64,000 nt of DNA, taken from Clostridia bacterium. GTDB taxonomy: Bacteria; Bacillota; Clostridia; Christensenellales; UBA1242. How positions within the stretch are numbered: the first letter of the stretch is position 1; the number at the start of each line of letters is the position of its first letter. The position numbers and the translations under genes were made by a program. Shown one piece after another: positions 7,989 to 17,386 of the stretch. The stretch is taken from assembly GCA_900768545.1 (NCBI GenBank), contig CAAGDD010000006.1, positions 1 through 64,000 on the forward strand, written 5' to 3'. The notes below the pieces were generated by a model, which worked only from the letters and a program-made list of their open reading frames with translations, did not search any database and was not told where the DNA came from.

Positions 7989-8135
7989 ATGACAGATAAA
8001 TTTGAAAATATTGATAGAGAACTTACTTGGGCAATGTTTAAAATGTCGGACGGAAATCCTTATATAATCCAAGATTTGGTTAGGGAACATAATCGTGACA
8101 GAGATCGCGATTCTATCCGTGAGCGAAAATTTTAG
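7989..8135 (+). CDS. YqzL-like small protein (48 aa) upstream of recO
   Basis: A short frame begins MTDKFENIDRELTWAMFKMS and ends DRDSIRERKF. AAGGAGG sits just before the ATG and recO starts 12 bases after the stop. The segment LTWAMFKMSDGNPYIIQDL resembles the core of the YqzL family (in Bacillus subtilis roughly FTWKVFSQTGNIDTYLLFKE), which also lies immediately upstream of recO. The function of YqzL is not established. The conserved position makes the call stronger than sequence alone would. Confidence 0.7.
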   Translation: MTDKFENIDRELTWAMFKMSDGNPYIIQDLVREHNRDRDRDSIRERKF

Positions 8136-8147
8136 CAAAGAGAAGTT

Positions 8148-8876
8148 ATGGCACAAAAAATTCAAGCAATAGTTATAAAGTCTAGTGACAAAAAAGAGAA
8201 GGATAAAAACATTCTTCTTTTTTCTATTGAAAATGGAAAGTTTTGGGTGACGCTCAAAGGTGTCAAATCTTCTGGTGCAAAGATGAAACTCGCTCAAAAT
8301 TCTTTTTGTTTTGGTGAATTTTTGATTGAAGAAACAAAAGCGGGCAAGGTCGTTACGGGCTTTGATTTGATTGAATCTTTTTATGAAATAACTCAAGATG
8401 CTGACAAATACTTTGAAGGAATTGCGGTGCTTGAAGTTTTAAATACGATAGATGAAAACTCACAAAGCGAACTTGCAAAAATATTTGTTTTGACACTTAA
8501 AACATTAAAATCAATATGTTTTTCAAAGACAAAATTATATTACAGTTTGGACAAGTTTTTGATCGAATTTTTAAATTCTCAAGGCTTTTTGTTTGATTTC
8601 AACAAGTGCTCTTGCTGCAAAACGACCGCTTTTGACAAGATGTATATCGATTATTCGACTGGCGAACTCGTTTGCACAAACTGCAAAAATTTCAACTGTG
8701 AAGAACTTTCAAAAACCACATTTATGGCACTAAAAATCTTGTCAAACACCGAATTTGAAAAGCTCGGCACACTCACGCTTTCACAAGGAAGCGAACTCGC
8801 ACTTTTAAAAATTTTGACAAAGGACTTTGAAAGTCGCTTTGAAAAACGATTAAAATTTATGGGCATTTTGTCATAA
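8148..8876 (+). CDS. recO: DNA repair protein RecO
   Basis: RecO helps load RecA onto SSB-coated single-stranded DNA with RecR in RecF-pathway repair. The 242-residue length is usual. The N-terminus (QAIVIKSSDKKEKDKNILLFS) matches the RecO OB-fold, with GVKSSGAKM as its basic loop. A C4 zinc site is visible as CSCCK near residue 160 and CTNCK about 20 residues on. It follows the yqzL-like gene, as in Bacillus. Its last six bases overlap the end of the convergent hypothetical gene. Confidence 0.9.
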   Translation: MAQKIQAIVIKSSDKKEKDKNILLFSIENGKFWVTLKGVKSSGAKMKLAQNSFCFGEFLIEETKAGKVVTGFDLIESFYEITQDADKYFEGIAVLEVLNTIDENSQSELAKIFVLTLKTLKSICFSKTKLYYSLDKFLIEFLNSQGFLFDFNKCSCCKTTAFDKMYIDYSTGELVCTNCKNFNCEELSKTTFMALKILSNTEFEKLGTLTLSQGSELALLKILTKDFESRFEKRLKFMGILS

Positions 8877-9737
8877 TTTATCAATAGAAATATCCTTGAC
8901 CTTGTTGTTTTCAAGGTCAATTTTTATATAATTTTTTTCATCTTTCGAAACAGTTATAAACTCGGTCGTGCTCAATGGCAAAAATTGGGAAAAGTTTCCA
9001 AAAAAGTCTTCGATTTGAGCTTGGTCGAGTTTTTCTTTCAAGTCGTCAGCAAGGCAGTTGAAAGCATAGTCAAAATCTTTCACTTTGACACTTTCCATAA
9101 GTTTAAAAGGCACAAGTTCTTTGATTGTTTGTTTGCCATTATGGTGAAAAGATTGCGATTTTGTTTCAATTTTATCATCAAGCAAAAATGTTGAAACTTT
9201 TTCTCTGCTCTCGCTGTCGTTGAGCCTTTTTGTCACTTGAAGAGTGTTGTTGTCGAGTCTAATTTCGTCGCCATAAAAATAAGACAACTTTCCGTCAGGT
9301 GCGTGAAACGCAAAAAATTCGTGTTCACTTTGAAGACAAGCAAAATTGTTCAACTTAAAAATCTTTGCTCCTTTCAAATTTGATTTGTGCAAAAATTCAC
9401 TTTGTTTTTTGTCGTTTTCAAATATAACTTTTTTGTTTGAAACTTCAATCGTGCAAGGCTTGCCAGAGAAATATAATGTTTCTTTTTGAAGACTTGTCGA
9501 TTTGTCTTGCTCTTCCAAAATCAAAAGTTTTTCACCCTTGCAGTTTAAAATAGAAAAAAATCGATTTTCTTTTGGCGATGACAAATTGATTGCGAAAGGT
9601 AGTGAATAGTCATCTTGCGGATAAATAAATACGACTTTTTCGTTTTCAATTTTTAAAGTGTCATTTCTTTCCATTTCACAAAAATTATCCATTGTTTTGA
9701 CAAGACATGGATAAGTTGTTTTCAACAAATATTTCAT
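8871..9737 (-). CDS. Hypothetical protein (288 aa)
   Basis: The product is rich in charged residues and short beta-like stretches, with no signal peptide or transmembrane segment, so it is probably cytoplasmic. It begins MKYLLKTTYPCLVKTMDN and ends NKVKDISIDKL; repeated short segments such as YFSGKPCTIEVSNKKVIFEN and FHAPDGKLSYFYGDEIRLDN suggest a WD/Kelch-like or tandem beta-hairpin layout, but I recognise no family. Its stop overlaps the stop of recO on the other strand, so the two transcripts are antisense at their 3' ends. No clear ribosome site is visible. Confidence 0.6.
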   Translation of the reverse strand: MKYLLKTTYPCLVKTMDNFCEMERNDTLKIENEKVVFIYPQDDYSLPFAINLSSPKENRFFSILNCKGEKLLILEEQDKSTSLQKETLYFSGKPCTIEVSNKKVIFENDKKQSEFLHKSNLKGAKIFKLNNFACLQSEHEFFAFHAPDGKLSYFYGDEIRLDNNTLQVTKRLNDSESREKVSTFLLDDKIETKSQSFHHNGKQTIKELVPFKLMESVKVKDFDYAFNCLADDLKEKLDQAQIEDFFGNFSQFLPLSTTEFITVSKDEKNYIKIDLENNKVKDISIDKL

Positions 9738-9867
9738 ACCATAATTATATGCTTAAAACTTGCTTTTTAAAACATAAAAACTTTGACAAAAAAACTCAAA
9801 ATTTTTACAAAAAAATGTTTTGCAAAATTTAGTTTTGTTAAAAATAGTTCTATGGAGAAAGTTTAAA

Positions 9868-10761
9868 ATGTGGAAAAATGAAGAAATAGAAAGTTTGTTT
9901 AACGAAATAAGAACTTGTAAAAACCAAAAGAAAACACTTAAAATTGCGTTTGAAAATTATGCAAAAATTTCTGGCAAAAAATTTGATGAAATTAGAAATT
10001 TTTATTATTTTTACGCAAAAAAGTCAAAAAAATCGCAAAAAAATAGTGATTTTTGCAATTTTTTTGATAAAAAACTTAAAATAAACAAATTTTTAACATT
10101 TTCAAAAGATCAAGAAAAATGGCTTTTTGACAAAATAAACAAAGATCGAAAAAATGGTCTTTCGACTCGTAGCGCGTGTTTAAGGCTTGCGGGCGGAAAT
10201 GTGAAATTGTTTACTCGCTTTCAAAACAAATATCAAAATATGTTGAGAAAAAATAAACAAAAAAATCAAACTCAAAGTGAAAAAATAAGCGAATTCAAGA
10301 ACTCTTTTGAAAGTGAAAATTTGTCAGAAAAGCAGAATGCTGTCACTGCAAATATTGCTTCAAATATTGTTTCGCAAGGTGAAAATGTTTCTCAAAATTG
10401 TGCAAGCAAATATAATTTGGCTGGCGACTATGACGATAGAAAAATTATCAAATTTCAAAACGCAAACAGACTTACTGATGCCGATATAAATGGTCTATTT
10501 ATGGGGCTTGTAAAACTTATCAAAAAACATGTTATTGATGAAAAATTGGAACAAGTCGAACTTGATAAAAATATTGTAGAGAAAAAGTTTAATCAAATTT
10601 GTTTGGAACTTGATGCAAAAAACAAAATGTTAAACAATTTGAAGTCGCGTTTCGAAGAACTTAAAAACGAGAACAAAACTTTGAAGTCAAAAAACAAAAA
10701 TTTGGACTTATCAAAATCTTTTTCGAAAGATTTTGGCAATTTTGAAAATGAAAATGGTTGA
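9868..10761 (+). CDS. RsfA-like DNA-binding protein with C-terminal coiled coil
   Basis: I use the ATG at 9868, preceded by GGAGAAAG; a longer frame from a TTG lacks a ribosome site. The 297-residue product has two Myb/SANT-like stretches: residues 1-50 (MWKNEEIESLFNEI, then KTLKIAFENYAKISGKKFDEI and RNFYYFYA) and about 75-130 (FLTFSKDQEKWLFDKI, TRSACLRLAGGN, FTRFQNKYQNML). This is the layout of RsfA/prespore regulators, which have a Myb-like head and a coiled-coil tail. A Ser/Asn-rich linker follows, and residues 225-285 form a coiled coil. The likely role is transcription regulation; the target is unknown. The next gene is addB. Confidence 0.5.
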   Translation: MWKNEEIESLFNEIRTCKNQKKTLKIAFENYAKISGKKFDEIRNFYYFYAKKSKKSQKNSDFCNFFDKKLKINKFLTFSKDQEKWLFDKINKDRKNGLSTRSACLRLAGGNVKLFTRFQNKYQNMLRKNKQKNQTQSEKISEFKNSFESENLSEKQNAVTANIASNIVSQGENVSQNCASKYNLAGDYDDRKIIKFQNANRLTDADINGLFMGLVKLIKKHVIDEKLEQVELDKNIVEKKFNQICLELDAKNKMLNNLKSRFEELKNENKTLKSKNKNLDLSKSFSKDFGNFENENG

Positions 10762-10787
10762 TTTACTATCGCAAGTTGTGATAAAAT
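10758..10787 (+). promoter_or_regulatory. Promoter predicting a leaderless addB mRNA
   Basis: TTGATT and TAAAAT (extended by TGA) are 18 bases apart. The -10 ends six bases before the addB ATG, so transcription would start at or next to the start codon; no ribosome site is present. Confidence 0.6.
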
Positions 10788-10793
10788 CATTGT

Positions 10794-13700
10794 ATGGAAA
10801 TAAAACTGATTTCGGGGGCAACGACCTTTGAAGCGTGCATAAACACTTTGAAACAAATCGACACAAAAGATTTTGAAATTCAAAATCTGGTTGTTGTGCC
10901 AGATAGTTTTTCTATGCAAGCCGAAAATCTTGTCTTTGATGTTTTAAATATTAAGGCGACTTTCAATATTGAAATCGTTGGCATTTCGCGTCTAGCGAGC
11001 AAAATTTTAAGAAATAACAATATCCCTTTTGACCGTGCGAGTGGAATTGAAGAGGTTTTTGCGATATACAATGCTGTCAAACTCAATGAAGAAAATTTTA
11101 AATATTTCAAGAAGTGTGGGCTTGATTTTTGTACAAAAATTTTGCAAATTATCAAACAATTTAAAGGCTGCAAAATCACTCCAAAAGATATAAAAAATGT
11201 CGGTGACGAACTTTTAGACAACAAAATGTATGACCTAAAAATGGTATATGAGAGCTATGAAAAATTACTCCAAGAAAAAATGGATTTGTCAAAATTGTTG
11301 GATTTTTTTGTTGAAAAATCACAAAATTTGCCAAATTTATCAAAAATAAATCTATTTTTTGTAAATTTTGACAGTTTTTCTTCTGAAATTAACGAATTTA
11401 TTTGTAAACTTGCGACCAAAGTTAACAAAGTTTTTATCGGCTTTGCAAAGCCAATAAGCGTGGCAAATGCATTTATTTATGAAAATGATATTTTCGAAAA
11501 AACAAAGCGTTTTGCAAAAGAAAATTCGGTCTTGGTGCAAGTTGAAAGTCCTGCGACAAATTTGAAAAAAGAGCATCTTGCAATGGCAAAAAATTTGTTT
11601 GCTTTTGATATTGAAGAGCAAAAAAGCGATTATTTTTTAAATTATTTGGCAAAAAACAAAACTGACGAAATCGAATTTGTCGCGCGTTATATTAAAAAAG
11701 AAATTGTTGCTGGGCGAAAATATAAAGATTTTCAAATTGCGGTTTCGAATGATAGTTATTACAAATACATAAAGCAAATTTTCGAAAAATTTGACTTGGC
11801 TTATTATTGTGATGAAGCTCAAAATTTGACACAAACTGTTTTGGGAAGGTTTGTTTTGCGAACGTTACAGGCGGCAAAATTGAATTTTGACAAAGATTTT
11901 GGCTTGTATTTGTTGTCAAATCCACTTACAAATCTTGAAAATTCGCAAGAACTTTTGAGTGAAGTTTGGTTTGAAAATGTCAAAACGAAACAAGAGTTTT
12001 TGCAAATTTGTCCACAATATGAATTGTTTTTCAAAAATATTGAGTCATTGAAAAATAACAAAACAATAAAAGATTTTGTTTTTGATATTGAAGAAATTTT
12101 GGAACTTTTGTCTGCTCGTCATAGCGAATTTTTGAAAAATCTTGAAGATAAAAAATTGTTTAAAGAGCAAAGTGAAAACTTGCAAGCTCAAGAAATTATG
12201 CTTGCGACACTTGAAAAATTGACGACTTTGGGCGGTGACAATCAAATTTCGCTTCAAGATTTTGAAAGTTTGTTAAATCTTGCGTTTTCAAGCGTTAAGG
12301 TTGAAACAATCCCTTCTTATGTTGATGCGATTTTTGTTGGTGATGCGACAAATTCTTATTTTGAAGACCGTCCAATTTTGTTTGTTGTCGGGGCGACTTC
12401 TGCTTTGCCAAAGGCTCGTGCTGACAATGGGATTATCGACGATGACGATATAAACAAACTCAAAATCAATTTTGCGTTAGAGCCAAAAATTCAAGTTATC
12501 AATCGAAGAAATCGACTTAAAATATTTGAACTTTTACAACATGGTCAAGAAAAGCTTGTTGTTAGTTGTCCAACTTCCGAAGATGGACAAAAGGCACAAC
12601 AGGCGTCTTTTGTCGGCGATCTTATCAAAATGTTTGGCGAAAATTGTATAAATGGTCAAATGTTTGAACTTTTTGACAGTGCAATTTTTGACGACGAAGA
12701 GCAAAAGTCAAATTTGAAGTTTTTGCTTGCAAACAACGAAGACTTGCCAATCGTTTTTAATTGTTTGAAAAACGAAAATATTTTGCCAAAGAAATATTAT
12801 TCGACCATAAATTCGCTTATCAAAGATGAAATTGCACAAGATAGAAATCTGCAAATTATAAACATCAAAAATTGGAAAAAAACTTTTTCGGCGTCAGAAC
12901 TCGAATCTTATTTTTCGTGCCCATTTAAAAGATTTGTGCAATATGGATTGAAGATTTCTCCAAAAGAAAACATTGAGCCAACAAAGCGCTTGTTTGGAAC
13001 TTTTGAGCACGCTTTGCTTAAAAAATTTGTTGAAAATTTTGATGATTTTAAGAGCATAAATTTGGCTGAAATTGAAAAATTTTTGAAACAAAATATGCTC
13101 GAAATAGCGAAAGATGTGTATGATGAAAAAGTGATTTTTGATAAACATTTTCAAAAATATTTGTTCAACGAAAGCAAAATTATATTAAAAAATGTGGCAG
13201 AAGAGCAAAAATATTCAAAATTTAAGCCAATTTATCTTGAAAAAAAGATTTTTGACAAATTTTACAAAGATTTTAATCTTGTTGGATTTGTTGATAGAGT
13301 TGACAAAAGTGGAAATTATTTTCGAATTTTTGACTATAAAACAGGGAAGACTGATTCGATCAAAAAAGAACTTTTTTATGGCAAAAAATTGCAACTGTTT
13401 TTATATGCTCAAAGTGTAGCAAAAAGTGAAAAACTTGACTGCGCTGGCGTTTATTATTTTGATTGTCAAACAAAATTTTCGAAAAAAGATCAACACACAA
13501 ATATGTTGAATGGAATTACAAAAAAATCAAATGATATTGTTTTGTTGACCGATGATCGGCTTTGCCTTGACGGGTTTAAGAGTGATATAATCGGTGCAAG
13601 TTTGAAAAAGAGTGCAAAGAAAGATGAGTTTGCATACAAAGGTGGAAATTTTGTTGACGACTTTGATGACTTGTTTGGTTATGCAAAGAAAATTTCTTCA

Positions 13701-13865
13701 AATGCAATGGACGAAATCGACTCGGGCTTTGTCGAGGCTAAGCCAATCAAGGGCGCTTGTATGTTTTGCCCTTATTTTTCTGTTTGTCGTCATAAAGATT
13801 GGCAAGGTTTTAGGCTTATGACCAAGGTGTCAGATGAAAATTTCAAAGGGGGTCGCGATGAGTAG
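10794..13865 (+). CDS. addB: ATP-dependent helicase/nuclease subunit B
   Basis: AddB pairs with AddA to resect double-strand breaks up to Chi. At 1023 residues it is slightly shorter than Bacillus AddB. Visible are the helicase-like N-terminus (NLVVVPDSFSMQAENLVFD), the RecB-type nuclease core VGFVDRVDKS followed by FRIFDYKTGK near residue 850, and the four iron-sulphur cysteines C709, C989, C992 and C998 (CxxCx5C at the end). The N-terminal Walker A, GxxGxGKT in other AddB proteins, reads SGATTFEA here and cannot bind phosphate in the usual way. The stop overlaps the start of addA by eight bases. The ATG appears leaderless. Confidence 0.92.
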   Translation: MEIKLISGATTFEACINTLKQIDTKDFEIQNLVVVPDSFSMQAENLVFDVLNIKATFNIEIVGISRLASKILRNNNIPFDRASGIEEVFAIYNAVKLNEENFKYFKKCGLDFCTKILQIIKQFKGCKITPKDIKNVGDELLDNKMYDLKMVYESYEKLLQEKMDLSKLLDFFVEKSQNLPNLSKINLFFVNFDSFSSEINEFICKLATKVNKVFIGFAKPISVANAFIYENDIFEKTKRFAKENSVLVQVESPATNLKKEHLAMAKNLFAFDIEEQKSDYFLNYLAKNKTDEIEFVARYIKKEIVAGRKYKDFQIAVSNDSYYKYIKQIFEKFDLAYYCDEAQNLTQTVLGRFVLRTLQAAKLNFDKDFGLYLLSNPLTNLENSQELLSEVWFENVKTKQEFLQICPQYELFFKNIESLKNNKTIKDFVFDIEEILELLSARHSEFLKNLEDKKLFKEQSENLQAQEIMLATLEKLTTLGGDNQISLQDFESLLNLAFSSVKVETIPSYVDAIFVGDATNSYFEDRPILFVVGATSALPKARADNGIIDDDDINKLKINFALEPKIQVINRRNRLKIFELLQHGQEKLVVSCPTSEDGQKAQQASFVGDLIKMFGENCINGQMFELFDSAIFDDEEQKSNLKFLLANNEDLPIVFNCLKNENILPKKYYSTINSLIKDEIAQDRNLQIINIKNWKKTFSASELESYFSCPFKRFVQYGLKISPKENIEPTKRLFGTFEHALLKKFVENFDDFKSINLAEIEKFLKQNMLEIAKDVYDEKVIFDKHFQKYLFNESKIILKNVAEEQKYSKFKPIYLEKKIFDKFYKDFNLVGFVDRVDKSGNYFRIFDYKTGKTDSIKKELFYGKKLQLFLYAQSVAKSEKLDCAGVYYFDCQTKFSKKDQHTNMLNGITKKSNDIVLLTDDRLCLDGFKSDIIGASLKKSAKKDEFAYKGGNFVDDFDDLFGYAKKISSNAMDEIDSGFVEAKPIKGACMFCPYFSVCRHKDWQGFRLMTKVSDENFKGGRDE

Positions 13866-16800
13866 TGAAAAGAAAATTGCCGAGCAAGAAGTTGTTTTAA
13901 ACAATTCGAAAAAAAATATGCTCATCAGCGCTTCTGCCGGCAGCGGAAAAACTTATATAATGATCAAATATATTTCAAAACTTATTTGCGATGACCATGT
14001 TCCTGTCAAAGACTTTTTGGTGTTGACATTCACAAAAGCAGCCGCAAACGAAATGAAAAGTCGTCTTGAAAAAAGTTTAAAAGGACGAGAACAAAATGAG
14101 TTTGTGATTGAACAAATTGACGCACTTTCGACCGCAAATATATCGACAATTCACGCATTTTGTGAAAAAATGTTAAAAAAATATGCAAATTTGCTGTCAA
14201 TAAATGAAAATTTTTCGATTGCTGACGACAATTATGCACAAAAGTTGTGTGCGACGGCTGTTGAGCAGGCGCTCGTCGAATTGAAAAATGAAGACGAAGA
14301 TGCTTATCACCAACTTGTTGAATGCTATAAAAACAATGATGAAAAAATCAAAAATGTGATTTTTGAAATGGAAAATTTGATCAATGCTTTGGCAAATCGT
14401 GAAGAATTTTTAAACAAAATTGAATTTGAAAATGAAACATATTTTGATAAGGCTTTGAATTATCTTTTTGATAATGCTCAAAAAGAATTGAAAAACAATT
14501 TAAAACTTGTTGAAGATGAGCATATTTTTGATTTTGAAAATGTATTGAAAGATGCTTTGAGAAAAGTTTTAACAAGCGAAAATCTTTTCGAAATGAGTGA
14601 AGCACTTGCTGATTTTAAATTTCCATTCTTGCCAAAGAGAAAAGAATGTGGAGATGAAGTTGTCGATCGTTTAAACAAAATTAAAGACAATATCAACAAA
14701 ATTTTTGACAAAATCAAAGGCTTGAATTTGACAAATGAAGACAGTGTCGATTTTCAAAAAATCGGTTTGCTTGAGAAAAATTTGTTAAAATTATATAAAA
14801 AATACGAAAAAAATCAAAATTTATTGAAAAAATCGCAAAATTTGCTGGATTTTTATGATTTAGAAAAATATATGAAGATTTTATCTAAACAAGAAAATTT
14901 ATTTTCTGGGATAAAATACGTGTTTGTTGATGAATATCAAGACACAAACAAAATTCAAGAAGAGATCATAAAAAGCATAGCAAAAAACAGCAATTTTGTT
15001 GCTGTCGGAGACGCCAAGCAGGGCATTTATGGATTTAGACTTGCCAGTGCAGAAATCTTTTTGAAAGACTTGAAAGATTTTGAAGAAGATCAAAATAGTC
15101 AAGTAAATTTTTTGAAATCAAACTTTCGAAGTGACAAAAATGTTTTAAATTTTGTCAACGATGTTTTCAAAGTTTGCATGACAAAGCGAAGTTGTGGAAT
15201 TGATTATGAAAATTCGTCAATGCTTAAAGGTGAAGCGGACTTTGTCAGTGACGGACAAAAGACAATTTATATAGATATTGTCAAAGAAGACAAACAAGAG
15301 TTTGTGTTGCCAAACATTTATAGCGTTAAAAATGCCGAAGCGGTCGTTGAAAATAAGCAAAAAAATATGTTAAACGATATTAAACGACGCATTTTGGAGT
15401 GTCTTGGGTCGCAGATCAGTGATGGCGGAAAACTTCGCCCTTGCCGATATGGTGATATCGCGATTTTGTCGCGTGGGCGTGATGATTTGTATAGACAACT
15501 TTGCGACTTTTTGCAACAAAACCAAATTCCTGTTATGACAAATTCGAGAGATAAATTGTTTGACGAAAGTCAAATTTTGGTGCTGTTGAATTTCTTGAAA
15601 CTTGTGCTTTCTTTTGATGACGAAGTAGCACTTTTGAGTGTGTTAAATTCGGCTCTTGTGGGGCTTGATTTGCAAGAGTTGACTGATGAAAAACTTGAAA
15701 AAAATCAAAATTTAATTGATCTCGTTTTGCAAAGTAAAAATCCAAAAATATTAAAATTTTTAGAAAATTTGCAAAAATTTCGCTTAAATTTGCAAATTTT
15801 TGGCATAAAAATGTCATTTTTGACACTTTTTAGAGAAACAAACTATCGAGCATATTTAAATACGCTTCCAAATTTCAAAAAAGTTAATGAGTTTGTTGAC
15901 AAGTTTTTGAGCGAAATTGAAAGCAGTGGATATGACTATGATTTGCCTTCACTTTTGTCTTATTTTGAAAGTGTTGATATTTCTGTGACGAGCGAGCCTT
16001 CGGCGGTCGATAATTCTGTTTTGCTCACAACAATTCACAATAGCAAAGGTCTTGAATATCCAATTGTGTTTTTGATTGGCTGTGATTCAAATTTGAAAAA
16101 ACCAAATGCAGGCGGAAGCGATGTTCGAATAAATGACCAGTTTGGACTTGGCGTGAAATTTTATGACAAAGAAACAAATCAAGAAACTGATAGTGTTAAA
16201 ATGCTCGCTATTAAAGAAATGGAGAGCAAAAAAGACTTCGCCGAAGAGTTGATGATCTTTTATGTTGCTCTTACGCGTGCAAAAAATCGAATTTATCTTT
16301 TCGGCAAAGACGACAATTTTGAAAAAATATCGCTTGAAAGTTGTTCGAGTTATTTTGATTTTATTTTTTACGCAAAACCAAACATTTTAAAGACCTTGAA
16401 TGAAAGTGATTATTATGAAGATGAGCATATTTGTGCCACTGTTTTAGACGAGGTTGAAGAAAACAAATTTGATACAAATTTTGATTATCAAAATGGTGAA
16501 ATTGACGAACAATTAAGACAAGATTTTGAAAATTATATTAATTTTTCTTACAAATTTTCAAACTTTTCGAATTTCAAATCGAAAGAAAGTGTCACAAGTT
16601 TGAGTCAAAAAGAAGAAGATGACATTTCAAAATTTTCAAACGCAAATATTCAATTTTCGTCAGCTGCGATAGAAACTGGAAATGCTTATCACCTTGCTTT
16701 GAAAGTGATTGATTTTGACAAAGTGAAAAATATTAAAGATCTTGAAAGTGAACTTGAAAAAAATAAAGATGTTTTGAAAGAAGATGTTGCTTTAATAAAT

Positions 16801-17157
16801 AAAGATATATTATATAAAAATATTATCCTATTAAAAACGCTTACTGACGGCACGGACAAAATTTTCAAAGAAAAAGAATTTATTATGAAAGAACAGCTGT
16901 CAAAACTTACAAATTTTGACATTGATGAAAAGGTTTTGGTGCAAGGTGTTGTTGACCTTTTTGTGATAAAAGGCGGGCACATAACTTTGATTGATTACAA
17001 ATTTTCTGGAGCAAAAAATAGAGATTATTTGATCGAAAAATATACTCCACAACTTCGTGCATACAAAATCGCACTTGAAGAAAGTTTTGGCTTGAAGGTC
17101 GAAAAAACATTTTTACTATCTTTGAAAAATGCTGATTTAATTGAAGTAAATCTTTAA
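13858..17157 (+). CDS. addA: ATP-dependent helicase/nuclease subunit A
   Basis: AddA supplies the 3'-5' helicase motor and one nuclease of AddAB. I take the ATG at 13858, with AAAGGGGG ahead of it, rather than an in-frame ATG 24 bases earlier. The 1099-residue protein has Walker A as SASAGSGKTY (about residues 24-33), motif Ia LVLTFTKAAANEM, Walker B FVDEYQDTN (about 357), VGDAKQGIYGFR, motif V TTIHNSKGLEYP, motif VI FYVALTRAKNRIY, and the C-terminal nuclease core DYKFSG with preceding GVVDLF. Length is a little under the usual 1200. It is translationally coupled to addB. Confidence 0.95.
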   Translation: MSSEKKIAEQEVVLNNSKKNMLISASAGSGKTYIMIKYISKLICDDHVPVKDFLVLTFTKAAANEMKSRLEKSLKGREQNEFVIEQIDALSTANISTIHAFCEKMLKKYANLLSINENFSIADDNYAQKLCATAVEQALVELKNEDEDAYHQLVECYKNNDEKIKNVIFEMENLINALANREEFLNKIEFENETYFDKALNYLFDNAQKELKNNLKLVEDEHIFDFENVLKDALRKVLTSENLFEMSEALADFKFPFLPKRKECGDEVVDRLNKIKDNINKIFDKIKGLNLTNEDSVDFQKIGLLEKNLLKLYKKYEKNQNLLKKSQNLLDFYDLEKYMKILSKQENLFSGIKYVFVDEYQDTNKIQEEIIKSIAKNSNFVAVGDAKQGIYGFRLASAEIFLKDLKDFEEDQNSQVNFLKSNFRSDKNVLNFVNDVFKVCMTKRSCGIDYENSSMLKGEADFVSDGQKTIYIDIVKEDKQEFVLPNIYSVKNAEAVVENKQKNMLNDIKRRILECLGSQISDGGKLRPCRYGDIAILSRGRDDLYRQLCDFLQQNQIPVMTNSRDKLFDESQILVLLNFLKLVLSFDDEVALLSVLNSALVGLDLQELTDEKLEKNQNLIDLVLQSKNPKILKFLENLQKFRLNLQIFGIKMSFLTLFRETNYRAYLNTLPNFKKVNEFVDKFLSEIESSGYDYDLPSLLSYFESVDISVTSEPSAVDNSVLLTTIHNSKGLEYPIVFLIGCDSNLKKPNAGGSDVRINDQFGLGVKFYDKETNQETDSVKMLAIKEMESKKDFAEELMIFYVALTRAKNRIYLFGKDDNFEKISLESCSSYFDFIFYAKPNILKTLNESDYYEDEHICATVLDEVEENKFDTNFDYQNGEIDEQLRQDFENYINFSYKFSNFSNFKSKESVTSLSQKEEDDISKFSNANIQFSSAAIETGNAYHLALKVIDFDKVKNIKDLESELEKNKDVLKEDVALINKDILYKNIILLKTLTDGTDKIFKEKEFIMKEQLSKLTNFDIDEKVLVQGVVDLFVIKGGHITLIDYKFSGAKNRDYLIEKYTPQLRAYKIALEESFGLKVEKTFLLSLKNADLIEVNL

Positions 17158-17182
17158 AAAAATCAAAATTTTTGTGATTTTT
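17158..17182 (+). terminator. Rho-independent terminator of addBA
   Basis: AAAAATCA/TGATTTTT directly after the addA stop, AT-rich but with a T-run. Confidence 0.6.
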
Positions 17183-17227
17183 AATCAAAAATAGTTGAAA
17201 AATATAATAAAAATAAACAATAAAAAG

Positions 17228-17281
17228 GGAGAAAAATAACTGATTTTTTGCGAAAAATAAAAGTATTTTTTCTCCGTTTTT
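17228..17281. terminator. Second, larger hairpin after addA
   Basis: GGAGAAAAATA pairs with TATTTTTTCTCC over a 24-base loop and is followed by CGTTTTTT. Its arms resemble the ends of the repeat after tRNA-Gln at 45459. Confidence 0.5.
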
Positions 17282-17350
17282 TATATGGCAAAAAAATATT
17301 TTAAAAATATTTAAAAAAATGTTGAAAAATGTTAGTAAAATTTTTTTTAG

Positions 17351-17370
17351 TTGTGATATACTAATCACAA
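17351..17370 (+). promoter_or_regulatory. Extended -10 promoter inside a perfect inverted repeat
   Basis: TATACT (17357-17362), extended by TGA, lies inside TTGTGAT-6 nt-ATCACAA. A dimeric repressor bound here would cover the -10. No good -35 is present. Confidence 0.5.
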
Positions 17371-17386
17371 GTAGAGGAGGTCTATT

